A stretch of 64,000 bases of DNA, taken from CAWCGU01 sp963838095. Lineage in GTDB: Bacteria > Actinomycetota > Thermoleophilia > Solirubrobacterales > 70-9. The notes under the pieces were generated by a model. That model was given only the letters and a program-made list of their open reading frames with translations. It was not told the origin of the DNA and did no database searches. The stretch spans positions 744,001 through 808,000 of the forward strand of contig CAWIPO010000008.1 of NCBI GenBank assembly GCA_963838095.1. The letters run 5' to 3'. Both the position numbers and the translations under genes were made by a program. Of the stretch, positions 1-8,739 are shown piece after piece. Each line of letters begins with the position of its first letter. Positions within the stretch are counted from its first letter, which is position 1.

Positions 1-509
1 TCGATGTCCTCGAGCGCCGCGACGAGCGCCGCAACGGCCTCTTGACCGGCTGCGCATCCCGTCATCGTCAGCGCCGGCCCCGGAATCTCAGCGCGCAGTC
101 GCACATCGCCGGCGTTCTCGAGTGAGACCGCCGGATTGACCGTCCCCGTCAGGTCCTTCAGCGTGATGCCGGCCGGGATCACCACCGCGAGCTCGCGCAG
201 GACGCGCTCCCAATCGAAGCGGCTCTGCGCGAGAGTCGAGACGGTCTGCGTCCGCTCGGCCTGCGCGGTTGAGAACTCAGCGAAGGCGGCCAGGCTTTCG
301 GCGCGGGCAGTCGCCGCCGCCTCTTCCTGCTCCAGCCTCGCGATCTCGGCCTCGCTCTCGGAGATCGAGTTCCCGGTCATCACGACCATCGTCACCCCGC
401 CGAGAATCGCCACTAGGGCACCGATCAGCAAGTATGCGGCGGGTCCGGTCCGGCTCGATCGCTTTCCCGCACGCCGCTCCTCGGGCGGAATCAGGTTTAC
501 CGGGCGCAC
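1..509 (-). CDS. pilN: PilN-like type IV pilus assembly protein (3' end off window)
   Basis: The reading frame opens with a GTG at 509 and gives an N-terminus MRPVNLIPPEERR, the classic PilN opening. A single membrane segment (YLLIGALVAILGG) follows, then a heptad-like Glu/Ala-rich coiled coil and a start of the periplasmic alpha/beta domain. PilN is an inner-membrane protein whose short cytoplasmic tail binds PilM and whose periplasmic part pairs with PilO. A strong ribosome site (GGAGGAG) lies inside the last codons of pilM, and the pilM stop is 3 bases upstream of the GTG, so the two are translationally coupled. The gene runs off the left edge of the window, so its end and any following pilO cannot be seen. 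Confidence 0.88.
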   Translation of the reverse strand, partial: MRPVNLIPPEERRAGKRSSRTGPAAYLLIGALVAILGGVTMVVMTGNSISESEAEIARLEQEEAAATARAESLAAFAEFSTAQAERTQTVSTLAQSRFDWERVLRELAVVIPAGITLKDLTGTVNPAVSLENAGDVRLRAEIPGPALTMTGCAAGQEAVAALVAALEDI

Positions 510-512
510 GCT

Positions 513-1640
513 CTACTCCTCCAGGGCGAGGCCGTAGGGGAGGGTCAGCCTCGCGGCGCTGGCATCGTCCAGACCGGCCAGCGCGCTGGGACGACCGACA
601 TCGAAGCGCAGTCCGAGGTCGCGCTGGAGCCGCTCGATCAGGCCGGGAATCGTGACTCCGGGCCCGCAGGCGACCACCGATTCGATCGCGCCCGCGCCCT
701 CCTGAGCCGCGTAGAACTCGAGCGAAAGGCGGAGCTCGTCGGCGAGCTTCGCGGCACCCTCTCCGAGCACCTCGCGAGCGCGCTCGACGATCTCGGGATC
801 GCCCTCGATGCTCTCCAGGGGCTGCTCGAGCCCGACGTGCCCCAGCCACTGCCGGGCGTGCTCCAAAGTCAGCCCGCGCTTCTCCGCCAGGCGTTGCGCG
901 ATCCCCTCGACTCCAAATCCGGAGATGCGGGTGAATTCGCAGGCACCGCCGCGGGCGACCGCCAGGTTGGTGACGTCGCCGAGGTTGCAGAACAGCCGCA
1001 CGGGCTGCTGCTCCCGGACGGGCAGTCCCGAGGCGACCGGAGGCTCTGCTTGGGGGGCATCCCCGTCAGCCTCTTGCTGGGGCGCGGCCACCAGCTCCTG
1101 CTCGCGGTAAAGGGCGCGGATCATCCCGAACGCGGAGAGGTCGATTCCTCCGGGGCGCAGTCCGGCGCTGCGGACCGCCTCGAGCACCGCGGAGATCATG
1201 TCCCGGCGAGCCGCGACGACGACCACGTCCATCCGCGGCTCGCCGTCCTCGCTCTGCACATAGCCGACCACGCGGTGCTGCAGCACGGCCTGGTCGAGCG
1301 GCATCGGGATGTGGTCCTGGGCCTGGAATCGAATCGCGGTATCGAGCTCGTCCTCGCGCTCGATCACCGGCAGGCGCAGCGTGCGGACCGCAACACGCTG
1401 GTTGGCGATTCCCACCCGCACGGACTTCGAGAGGCCGTCACGGGAGAAGAGCTCCTTCAGGGCGGCGGAGAGAGCGCCCACATCGGAAACTTCGCCCTCG
1501 CGAAATACCCCCGGGCCGAGCGGCAGGATCGCGTTCGCGGTCACGCGCTGGCTCCCGTTCGCCTCGACCATCGCGGCCGCAATGCTTCCGGCCTCCAGAT
1601 CGAGGCCGGTCAGTCCCTTGCTCTTCTTCGCAGAGATCAT
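513..1640 (-). CDS. pilM: PilM-like type IV pilus assembly ATPase
   Basis: This 375-aa protein has the actin-like PilM layout. An N-terminal phosphate-binding strand (GLDLEAGSIAAAMVE, about residues 11-25) is followed by a VGIANQRVAVRTLRLP-type segment, and a second actin-like half contains a C-terminal glycine-rich ACGPGVTIPGL loop. PilM is a cytoplasmic ATP-binding adaptor that holds the PilN tail and links the pilus motor to the inner-membrane platform. An unusual Gln/Glu/Pro-rich insert sits at about residues 188-212 between the two halves. The gene is immediately upstream of pilN and about 100 bases downstream of the prepilin peptidase gene. The ATG at 1640 has only a weak ribosome site. 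Confidence 0.92.
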   Translation of the reverse strand: MISAKKSKGLTGLDLEAGSIAAAMVEANGSQRVTANAILPLGPGVFREGEVSDVGALSAALKELFSRDGLSKSVRVGIANQRVAVRTLRLPVIEREDELDTAIRFQAQDHIPMPLDQAVLQHRVVGYVQSEDGEPRMDVVVVAARRDMISAVLEAVRSAGLRPGGIDLSAFGMIRALYREQELVAAPQQEADGDAPQAEPPVASGLPVREQQPVRLFCNLGDVTNLAVARGGACEFTRISGFGVEGIAQRLAEKRGLTLEHARQWLGHVGLEQPLESIEGDPEIVERAREVLGEGAAKLADELRLSLEFYAAQEGAGAIESVVACGPGVTIPGLIERLQRDLGLRFDVGRPSALAGLDDASAARLTLPYGLALEE

Positions 1641-1740
1641 TTCGTGGCGTCAGGGATGGTTTCGTTCCCCGTGAACTCATCGGTTCGTCGCCTGCGAAGC
1701 TTGAGCACGCCCAACGCACGTCCACTGCCTAAATGTCCGG

Positions 1741-2505
1741 TCAGGCGCCGGTAAACGTGTCCAGATACGCATCGACGATCTCGTCGCCCGCGAGCAGCCC
1801 CACGATCCCGCCCAAGGCCAGAAACGGCCCGAATGGAATCGCCCGCTTGCGGGCGGCGGCGCCGTAGCGAAGCATCATCGCGACGCCCACAAGCGCTCCG
1901 GCCGCAAACGCGACCAACAACGCCGGCGCGACCGCGCGGCCGAGGTAGAACCCCAGAAGCGCCGCGAGCTTCGCGTCGCCCATTCCCATGCCTCGGGGGT
2001 ACGCAAGGGCGACGATGAAAAGCCCGCCACCCGCTGCGGCCGTTGCGATCGCACGATCCGCGAAGCTCGACGGATCGCTGATCGCGACCACGGCCACCCC
2101 CGCGACGGCGCCGGCCAGCAATACCGCGTTCGGGATTATCCGGCGCTCGAGGTCCGTCGCGGTGATGGTTACCAGCACGGCGCAGAGCAGCAGCCCGAGC
2201 GCGAGCTCCCCGGCATCGTCGTCGCCGAGGACGAGGTAGGTGAGGGCCCACAGCACGCCGAGCGAGAGCTCGATCAGCGGGTAACGAGCCGAGATCGGCT
2301 CACCGCAGCTGCGGCAGCGACCGCGCAATACAAGCCAAGAGACAACGGGGAGGTTGTCGCGCGCGGCGATCTGCGTCCCGCAGGCCGGGCAGCGCGAGCG
2401 CCCGCTTACGAACGACTCGCCGTGCGGCAACCTGTACGCGACCACGCTCAGGAAGCTGCCGATCACGCAGCCGAGCACAAACAGGGCGATCGCCACCAGT
2501 GCCAT
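1741..2505 (-). CDS. pilD: Prepilin peptidase / N-methyltransferase (PilD, A24A)
   Basis: This 254-aa integral membrane protein removes the leader of prepilins at the Gly|Phe site and methylates the new N-terminus. The cytoplasmic domain has the zinc tetracysteine pair CPAC (39-42) and CRSC (64-67). The catalytic aspartates of the aspartyl protease are D118 (in TATDLERRIIPN) and D177 (in GMGMGDAKL, the conserved GxGD motif). Length and the hydrophobic pattern of about eight membrane helices fit a full PilD. Its substrates are encoded next to it: the pilins at 2555-8444 all carry a type III leader or a variant of it. Confidence 0.95.
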   Translation of the reverse strand: MALVAIALFVLGCVIGSFLSVVAYRLPHGESFVSGRSRCPACGTQIAARDNLPVVSWLVLRGRCRSCGEPISARYPLIELSLGVLWALTYLVLGDDDAGELALGLLLCAVLVTITATDLERRIIPNAVLLAGAVAGVAVVAISDPSSFADRAIATAAAGGGLFIVALAYPRGMGMGDAKLAALLGFYLGRAVAPALLVAFAAGALVGVAMMLRYGAAARKRAIPFGPFLALGGIVGLLAGDEIVDAYLDTFTGA

Positions 2506-2554
2506 CAGCCCAACCTATCGGCAGCCCAATGCCCGAACCGGAGCGCCGGCAGGC

Positions 2555-4162
2555 TTAGAACCTGAGGATGCTTTCGCTCTCGACTTCGAGCCGGCTCTCG
2601 AAGCTGGGATGGTCATACATGAACTCCAGCGCCGCGCCCGGCTCGGTGCCGCTCTTCTTCACCATGGCCGTCATCCCGAGCTGGCTGCCCTGCTCGAGAT
2701 GCAGCGGCTCCAGCGCTCCACCGCCGTCAACGGCGAGGAACTCCATCGGCACCGAGATCTCGGTCCACTCGGTGGGCCACGTGGCGTCTGAATACTCAAA
2801 GTAGGTCACGTCCGGGTCCAGTGCGGGGTTGAAGGTGGGGTCGGTGTTGACGACGGGCAGGTCGATCGTCAGCTCGATAGTGCCGATCGGGTTCCCATCC
2901 TGGTCGCGCGTCGGGACGACGAGGGTCCGGCGCACGAACAGCGAGACGCAGATGCGGCCGGGGTGCGCGGCCCCGTTGACCGTCTTCGTCCACAGCTCGA
3001 GCGTTGCGTTGCCGCTCATCGGCGCCGGGTCCGTGTTCGTGATCGCCGGCGTGAGCCAGGTGTGTGCGCGCAGGTGCTTGCTGGATTCACCCGTCACCAG
3101 GCCGAGGATCCCGTCGGTCTCATTCGTGCCGATGTCCACACCCGCGGCCAGCGGCCCCTGTCCGTCAACCAGCTGCCGCAGGTCGGCCAGGCTGAGGACG
3201 GGCTCGAGCAGGCAGCTGTCGTTCGTCGACCACGGCATCAGCAGACCCGCGTCCTGGTCGCCGCCGACCGAGGGCTCCGCGTCGATTGCGTAGTCGAACA
3301 TCGGTTGCTGATCGGACGGGTAGTCGGGGTCCAGCTCGGGTCCTTCGTCGAACATCAGGTCGGGGGCACCGGGCGACGTCCCTGTGTGCAGACCGTCCTC
3401 GCAGCGGGCTCCGGTGTTGTGCGCCGGGCCGCCGGCGACGGTCTCCTGGTGGCTGGAGTAGCTGCACGGCGTGTCGGTGATCCACAGCTGTCCGACCGCG
3501 TTCTCCTCCTCCGGTGCGGAACCTTCGGGCGCGGGGTTGTCGACCGGCGTGGCCTCGGGGTCGGCGACCTCGGAGTGGACCTCCTGGAAGCTGCGCTCGA
3601 AGGAGATCGGCGATTGGTTCACCTTCGCCGCGACGATGATCTGCTTCAGATCCTGCGCCCCGGGGCAGAGGTTCTCGGGGCAGCTCGGATCGTCGTGCCA
3701 GACGATGAACTTGAAGATCTCGCCGCTGATGTCGCCGACCTGGAAGGGCTCCGGCCCAGGGTCGACGGCCCCGTTCTGAGCGTCCACCACCAGCGGCTTC
3801 AGTTGGCCGCCGTTGCTTGAGATCGCGAAGTTGGACCCGTTCACACGCCAGCGGGGATCGTTGCTGTCGCCGGAGTGGGACGGCTGCGAGGTCAGCGCTA
3901 TCCCGGTGAAGGGAAGGCGTTTGACCTCCTCCAACTCCGCCTGCAGGCGGTTGTTCAGGGTCTGGCTCTCCTCGGCGCGGAAGTTGGCGCGGGTGGAGGC
4001 GTCGAGAAGCTGCAGCGTGCCCAGCGCGCCGATCATCAAGAGCAGGGCCGCGACGGCCCCCTCGACGACCGTGAATCCGCGCTGGTCGCGAAGCCGGCGG
4101 CGGAGATGGGGCCTGATCCATCGTGGGTGGCGAAATACACCCGGAATCATCGGCCGACCCAT
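2555..4162 (-). CDS. Large minor pilin with prepilin leader (copy 1 of tandem pair)
   Basis: The protein is 535 aa, far longer than a usual minor pilin (150-200 aa). Its prepilin leader ends at G29|F30 with the essential Glu at +5 (E34, in GFTVVEG), followed by a hydrophobic helix. After the pilin helix comes a domain of about 480 residues with spaced cysteines (DDPSCPENLCPG, DTPCSYSS, DSCLLEP, GRICVSLF), which suggests disulfides outside the cell. The C-terminal half has beta-rich segments (NATLELWTK, FEYSDATWPTEWTEISVPMEF) like a lectin or jelly-roll module. It resembles its neighbour at 4241-5836 along its whole length. A pilus-tip adhesin is a reasonable inference, but no binding activity can be read from sequence. 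The start could also be the ATG 12 bases downstream. Confidence 0.85.
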   Translation of the reverse strand: MGRPMIPGVFRHPRWIRPHLRRRLRDQRGFTVVEGAVAALLLMIGALGTLQLLDASTRANFRAEESQTLNNRLQAELEEVKRLPFTGIALTSQPSHSGDSNDPRWRVNGSNFAISSNGGQLKPLVVDAQNGAVDPGPEPFQVGDISGEIFKFIVWHDDPSCPENLCPGAQDLKQIIVAAKVNQSPISFERSFQEVHSEVADPEATPVDNPAPEGSAPEEENAVGQLWITDTPCSYSSHQETVAGGPAHNTGARCEDGLHTGTSPGAPDLMFDEGPELDPDYPSDQQPMFDYAIDAEPSVGGDQDAGLLMPWSTNDSCLLEPVLSLADLRQLVDGQGPLAAGVDIGTNETDGILGLVTGESSKHLRAHTWLTPAITNTDPAPMSGNATLELWTKTVNGAAHPGRICVSLFVRRTLVVPTRDQDGNPIGTIELTIDLPVVNTDPTFNPALDPDVTYFEYSDATWPTEWTEISVPMEFLAVDGGGALEPLHLEQGSQLGMTAMVKKSGTEPGAALEFMYDHPSFESRLEVESESILRF

Positions 4163-4240
4163 CGGCAGACCGCCCGCGGGACTTAAGGCTTCCGGGGCGG
4201 AATCCTGACCCGAGCCGGGTGAGTGTCGGCCATTACCCGA

Positions 4241-5836
4241 TCAGAAGCTGATCACCTCCTCGCTCTCGACCTGGAGCCGGCTCTCGAAGCTCGGATGGTC
4301 GTACATGAACTCCAGCGCGGAGCCGGGCTCGGTGCCTGTCTTCTTGACCATGATCGTCATCCCGAGCTGACTGCCTTCCGCCAGATGCAGCGGCTCGAGC
4401 GCCCCGGTGCTGTCAACGGCCATGAACTCCATCGGCACCGAGACCTCGGTCCACTGGGTCGGCCACGGATTCTGCGAGTACTCGAAGTAGGTCGGCTGAA
4501 GGACGTTGTCGGTGTTGACCACCGGGAGGTCCACCGTCAGGTTGACGCTGCCGATCGGAATCCCGAGGATGTTCAGTATCGGCACCGTGATCTGCTGGCG
4601 GACGAAGAGCGTCACGCAGATCCTCCCGGGGTGCACCGCCTCGTTCACGGACTTCGTCCACAGCTCGAGCGTGGCGTTGCCGCTCATAACAACGCCGCCG
4701 GTGTTCTCGACCGGTGCCGAGAGCCACGTGTGGGCGCGCATGTGCTTGTTCGACTCGCCCGTGACCAGGTTCAGGATCCCGTCTGTTCCCTGGGTGCCGA
4801 TCGGAACGCCCAGCAGCGTCCCTTCGATCAACTTGTGCAGGTCGAGCAGGCTGAGAACGGGCTGGAGCAGGCAGCTGTCCGTCGAGGACCACGGCATCAG
4901 CAAACCCTTGTCCTGGTCGCCGCCGGTCGCGGGCTCGGAGTCGGTCGCGTAGTCGAAGAGCGGCTGGCCGTCCGGCGGAAAGTCCGGATCGAGCTCGGGC
5001 GCCTCGTTGAACATCAGGTCCGGGGCCCCCTGAGTCGCACCGGTCTGCATGCCGTCGGAGCAGCGGGAGCGGGTGTTGTGGGCCGCATGGTCCGCGACGA
5101 TCTCCTGGCGGACGGAGAGGTTGCAGGGCGTGTCGGTGAGCCAGAATTCGCCCACAGCGTTCTCCTCCTCCTCGCCGCAGTTCGGGTAGCAGGGGTCGCC
5201 GGGGTCGCCAGGGCCACCCGGAAGAGGGTTCTCGGGATCGATCGGGACGGCCTCCGGATCGGCGAGGTCGGTGTGCACCTCCTGGAAGCTGCGCTCGAAC
5301 GAGATCGCCGCCTCGTCCACCTTCGCCGCGACGATGACCCGCTTCAGGTCCTCGTCGCCGGGACAAAGGGTTTGCGGGCAGCTCGGGTCGTCGCGCCAGA
5401 CGACGAACTTGTAGATGTCTCCGCTCACGTCCCCGACCTGGAACGGTTCAGGCGCCGGGGAGATCGCGCCGTTCGCAGCGTCCACCACCATCGGCTCGAG
5501 GTTGGTCCCGTTGCTGGCGACCGCGTAGTTGGCGCCGCTGACCCGCCACCGGGGGTCGTTCTGGTCCGCCGATCCCGATGGTGCGGCGCTGAGCGCAATC
5601 TCGCTGAACGGAAGGCTCTTGACCTCCTCCAGCTCCGCCTGCAGGCGGTTGTTGAGCGACTGGCTCTCCTCGGTGCGGTAGGCGTTTCGAGTGGCGGTGT
5701 CGAAGAGCTGCAGGGTGCCGATCGCGCCAGTGACCAGAAGCAGGGCAGCCACAGCCCCCTCGACGACCGTGAAACCGCTCTCGTCGCGGATCGTGGCGAG
5801 CCTGCGACGAAGCTTGATCTTGGTCTTCGTGTTCAA
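4241..5836 (-). CDS. Large minor pilin with prepilin leader (copy 2 of tandem pair)
   Basis: I place the start at a TTG (5836) whose last bases overlap the TGA of the upstream PilW-like gene (TTGA), which gives a 531-aa protein. The frame stays open further upstream, but that part only shadows the neighbour. The leader is cut at G21|F22, with Glu at +5 (E26). The rest parallels copy 1: the GAVAALLLVTGAIGTLQL helix, EELEEVKSLPF-like region, DDPSCPQTLCPG, DSCLLQPVLSL, GESNKHMRAHTWL, NATLELWTKSVNEAVHPGRIC and a C-terminal MYDHPSFESRL motif. Copy 2 has an extra Gly/Pro/Cys loop (DPCYPNCGEEEE). A tandem duplication is evident. It is presumably incorporated into the pilus or pseudopilus; function beyond that is unknown. 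Confidence 0.82.
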   Translation of the reverse strand: MNTKTKIKLRRRLATIRDESGFTVVEGAVAALLLVTGAIGTLQLFDTATRNAYRTEESQSLNNRLQAELEEVKSLPFSEIALSAAPSGSADQNDPRWRVSGANYAVASNGTNLEPMVVDAANGAISPAPEPFQVGDVSGDIYKFVVWRDDPSCPQTLCPGDEDLKRVIVAAKVDEAAISFERSFQEVHTDLADPEAVPIDPENPLPGGPGDPGDPCYPNCGEEEENAVGEFWLTDTPCNLSVRQEIVADHAAHNTRSRCSDGMQTGATQGAPDLMFNEAPELDPDFPPDGQPLFDYATDSEPATGGDQDKGLLMPWSSTDSCLLQPVLSLLDLHKLIEGTLLGVPIGTQGTDGILNLVTGESNKHMRAHTWLSAPVENTGGVVMSGNATLELWTKSVNEAVHPGRICVTLFVRQQITVPILNILGIPIGSVNLTVDLPVVNTDNVLQPTYFEYSQNPWPTQWTEVSVPMEFMAVDSTGALEPLHLAEGSQLGMTIMVKKTGTEPGSALEFMYDHPSFESRLQVESEEVISF

Positions 5837-6414
5837 GCTCCGGGCTCTGCCTCGAGGTAGTTGCGCATTGCGACCCCGTCGCTCACGGTCACGCCCTCGC
5901 TGCCGTCCTCCGCCGGGAAGCTCAAACTGACGCCCACATAGGAGGGATCTGCGGCGCTCGGCGAGTAGGTGAACACGGCCGAGCTCTGGATCCCGTCCAC
6001 CACCGGCTCTGCGACGCCGGTGCCCGTTCCGTTGGGGTTGCGCTCCGTGCGCGTGCACGCGGTGCTCGTGCAAGAGTAGGTGACTCGGCACAGGATCGCG
6101 CTCGCGGCGGGGGCTCCGCCGCAGGTGGCGCTGTTCACGTAGGTGAGGATCTCGAGGCTGGAGCTGGTCGCGTTGCTCACCGACTCTCCCTGTCGAAGCT
6201 CGCGCGCCACTCGCTCGGTCATCGTTCGCCCGTCTTGGATCTGGGCCGCGCGATCGCTGACGCGGTCCTGGTTTCGGATCGTGGACATGAGCACGGTCAT
6301 CGCGGCGGCGGCGGTGAGCAGGGCGATGAAGATGCCCACCAGCAGCTCCGCAAGGCCGATGCCGCGCTGGTCGTCGCGCCAACGGGCGAGCGCGGTTTGC
6401 ACGATCGCGCGCAT
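5833..6414 (-). CDS. PilW/PulJ-like minor pilin
   Basis: This 193-aa prepilin has a 17-residue basic leader (ending DDQRG18) followed by IGLAELLVGIF, with Glu at +5 (E23), then a long hydrophobic helix. The body has a TMTERVARELRQGESV stretch typical of PilW/GspJ-like pilins and several cysteines (ATCGG, ILCRVTYSCTSTACT) likely to form disulfides. In the PilW/PilX/PilV group such proteins form the initiating tip complex of the pilus. It overlaps the large minor pilin downstream by four bases and starts one base after the stop of the PilX-like gene, so these are one transcription unit. Confidence 0.85.
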   Translation of the reverse strand: MRAIVQTALARWRDDQRGIGLAELLVGIFIALLTAAAAMTVLMSTIRNQDRVSDRAAQIQDGRTMTERVARELRQGESVSNATSSSLEILTYVNSATCGGAPAASAILCRVTYSCTSTACTRTERNPNGTGTGVAEPVVDGIQSSAVFTYSPSAADPSYVGVSLSFPAEDGSEGVTVSDGVAMRNYLEAEPGA

Positions 6415-6415
6415 C

Positions 6416-7831
6416 TCAGCATCCGGCGTCAGGCGGATTGGTCGCGGCGGTCGAGCACTCGACGAACTCCTCCGGTGCGTAGTGGTCGACGACGTTCGGG
6501 AGCTGGAAGTCGCTGCCGAGGACGCTGGTGCGGATATCGGAATTCGAGTTCAGGTCGATCGACTTCGCCGCGATCGCCCCGCAATAGAACGAGTTGCTCG
6601 CCATCGTGATGTCGGTCCGCGGCCCATACACGACGAAGTCCTGCTCGCAGGCCTCGTTCGCCTGTGTGTTGCTGCTGAAGTGGGCCTCCGTGCTCAGCGC
6701 ATCGGAGCCGACGAAGTACATGGCCACGTTCGCCGCGCCGGTCGCGCTGATGCGCGAGTTGGAGTTCATCGAGAGCTGAATCGCGCCATCAGCGAGGCCG
6801 CAGTTCTCGGGCGAGTCGAAGTAGAGGCTGATCGCCGCGCCGGCGGCGATGAAGACGTTCGAATTGCTGCTCAGGGTCAGCGTGCAGAGGCTGTAGTTGA
6901 CGCCTCCCAGCGTCAGCGAGGAGTTCTGCCGGAGGTCGAGGTGACGGGTCGTCGGGTTCCAGCACACGCGCTTCGTCCCGATGTAGCCGGAGGAGCAGCT
7001 GCCGTTGGCGCCCGTGATCAGATCTCCGGGATTCGCCCCGATATTGGAGAAGAAGCGCCCGTTGGAGTTGTTCGTGGCGACGTCGCCCTGGTTGACGGGA
7101 GGCAGCGAAGTGGTGTCGTGAACTGGCGCCGGGCAGGTGTAGTGGGCGTTCGATCCCTGAATCACGCTGTGGCCGGGCCCAACCTCGACGTAGTTGCAGA
7201 TCAGCTCCGAATTGGAATCCATCGTGATGTCGCCGTTCGTTGCCACGTTGGCCGCGATCGCCGCGTTCGAGTCCAGATGGATGAAGTTGAGCCCGATCAC
7301 GCTCGCTTCCCCGAACGGCTCCCTGTTCGCCGACGAGCGGGCAACGATCTCGACCTGGCGGCTGACCCCTTCCAGGTTCCCCTGCGAGACGACCTCGAGC
7401 TGCCCTTCGGTGGGCCGGACCCAGTACGTGTAGCTGCCGCCGTCGACTCCCGTGACAGCGTGCGTAACCCCGGTGCACCAGCCGGATCCCTCCGTCGTGG
7501 ATGCGGTGGCGACGGTCCCGATCAAGCAGGGCGCGCCGCTCGTGGTCGGAATCCGGTTGTAGTGAAGAAGCGCCTCGTTGACGCCGGCCTCGGCGACCGC
7601 AAACGCCGCCTTGGTGTCCTGGTCGCGAATGGTTCCCCGCTGCGCGCCCACGGTGGAGATCACGGCGGTACTACCGAGGGCGAGCGCCGCTACGAGCGCT
7701 CCCATCACCACCGGTATCGCCAGTCCGGACTCCTCTCGTAGCCGGGAGGCGAGCTTCGTCGGCCAGGTGAGCGGCCCGGATGTCGGCGCGGTCGAGGGTG
7801 GCATTTGGCGACGCACTGGTCGCCTACTCAT
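6416..7831 (-). CDS. PilX-like pilus protein with Ser-Asn repeat domain
   Basis: A 471-aa protein with a basic N-terminus, a PilX-type hydrophobic helix (ESGLAIPVVMGALVAALALG, from about residue 34), then a region typical of PilX-family proteins (DQDTKAAFAVAEAGVNEAL). Glu at +5 of the mature helix is missing, as in many PilX proteins. The outer region has about nine spaced Ser-Asn turns (LDSNAA, MDSNSE, SSNSNVF, MNSNSR, MASNSF, LNSNSD), a pattern expected of a right-handed beta-helix with stacked polar turns. It is the first gene of the minor pilin run after the pilA terminator. A surface or adhesive role is inferred. Two or three alternative ATGs exist near the start. Confidence 0.78.
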   Translation of the reverse strand: MSRRPVRRQMPPSTAPTSGPLTWPTKLASRLREESGLAIPVVMGALVAALALGSTAVISTVGAQRGTIRDQDTKAAFAVAEAGVNEALLHYNRIPTTSGAPCLIGTVATASTTEGSGWCTGVTHAVTGVDGGSYTYWVRPTEGQLEVVSQGNLEGVSRQVEIVARSSANREPFGEASVIGLNFIHLDSNAAIAANVATNGDITMDSNSELICNYVEVGPGHSVIQGSNAHYTCPAPVHDTTSLPPVNQGDVATNNSNGRFFSNIGANPGDLITGANGSCSSGYIGTKRVCWNPTTRHLDLRQNSSLTLGGVNYSLCTLTLSSNSNVFIAAGAAISLYFDSPENCGLADGAIQLSMNSNSRISATGAANVAMYFVGSDALSTEAHFSSNTQANEACEQDFVVYGPRTDITMASNSFYCGAIAAKSIDLNSNSDIRTSVLGSDFQLPNVVDHYAPEEFVECSTAATNPPDAGC

Positions 7832-7934
7832 CGGCCACCCACCGAACCCCCCAACAGCGCCTGGACGGCGGTGGACAGATTATCGAGCGATTATCGAACG
7901 ACTACCGAGCGATTATCCGTGCCCGCCCGTGCCC

Positions 7935-7970
7935 AAAAAAGCAGAGGGCGGGCCCGGAGGCCCGCCCTCT
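7935..7970 (-). terminator. Rho-independent terminator after pilA
   Basis: A perfect 12-bp GC-rich stem (7943-7954 with 7959-7970, loop of 4) is followed on the minus strand by a run of six T (7940-7935). It lies 34 bases downstream of the pilA stop. It should end most pilA transcripts and keep the downstream minor pilin genes at a lower level through read-through, or force them to use their own promoter. Confidence 0.92.
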
Positions 7971-8003
7971 TGTCCCTGACGCGAGGTCAGATTTGCTGGG
8001 AAC

Positions 8004-8444
8004 TCAGTCCCAAGTACCGTCCGCTGGACAGCCTCCCGTATCGACGGGGAGACAGGTCAGCGTTGTGGTCCCGTTCGCGAGACGACTGATGCTGAATGTG
8101 TTCGTGGTGTCGGATTCCGCCGTCACCGTGTAGGTGTCGTCAGCAACACCCGAAACCGTCAGGGTCGCGCCGTTGAGCGTCGGCTCGACGCCCTGCAGGT
8201 TCGCGACCGTGACTCCGTTGGCGCCGCTGTAGACGCCGTTGTTGTCGGTTGCGATCGTTTCCGCAGCGGTCTCCGCCGTACGAGCTGACGCCTTGGCGTC
8301 CGCGTCACGCGCCTTGTCGCGCTGGGCGAAGAACGACGGGATTGCAATTGCGGCCAGAATGCCCAGAATGAGCATGACCACCAGGAGCTCGACGAGCGTG
8401 AAACCCTCTTCACGACCCATCCGCTCACGCAACTTCTGCACCAT
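8004..8444 (-). CDS. pilA: Major type IV pilin (PilA-like)
   Basis: I start at the ATG at 8444 because a strong site (GAGGAGGG) lies just upstream; a longer frame to 8498 has no such site. The 146-aa prepilin has a leader ending E13-G14, then FTLVELLVVMLILGILAAIAIP, with Glu at +5 (E19), the textbook N-methylated pilin helix. The helix continues into an Ala-rich amphipathic segment (KARDADAKASARTAETAAETIA). A short globular domain ends with two cysteines (LTCLPVDTGGC) that probably form the C-terminal D-loop disulfide. It is followed by a strong terminator and then the minor pilin genes, the usual arrangement for an abundant major subunit. Confidence 0.92.
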   Translation of the reverse strand: MVQKLRERMGREEGFTLVELLVVMLILGILAAIAIPSFFAQRDKARDADAKASARTAETAAETIATDNNGVYSGANGVTVANLQGVEPTLNGATLTVSGVADDTYTVTAESDTTNTFSISRLANGTTTLTCLPVDTGGCPADGTWD

Positions 8445-8739
8445 AGGTACCCTCCTCGGTTCCTTTGGAATTCGCCAGAGCCGCGTCGCGTGGCCCAATC
8501 GGGGTTACCCCGGTGGTGGCCCGGCTGACTCGATCATCTGAGCCCCGTGGCTTTGCGCCCCCATCTCGCGACGGGTTTGCCCTGAGCACCGTGGCACTGG
8601 CCTTCATATCCGCCCTATCGACGCTCGGGACCAAACCTTTAGGCCGAAGTGGGGTCCTCCTGACACTTGTTGAGGGGAAACCCCTATGACGGCATGGACG
8701 CCTGATCGATGCCCGTCCGTCCGTGGCGGTCGAGACTAG

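Noticed and set aside
4223..5860. 545-codon plus-strand frame over the minor pilin
   Set aside because: Antisense shadow of a gene with a clear prepilin leader; the text is His/Arg/Leu-rich and has no motif.
5837..6382. Upstream extension of the second large minor pilin
   Set aside because: This part overlaps the PilW-like gene and is Arg/His-rich. The TTG at 5836 coupled to the upstream stop gives the prepilin leader.
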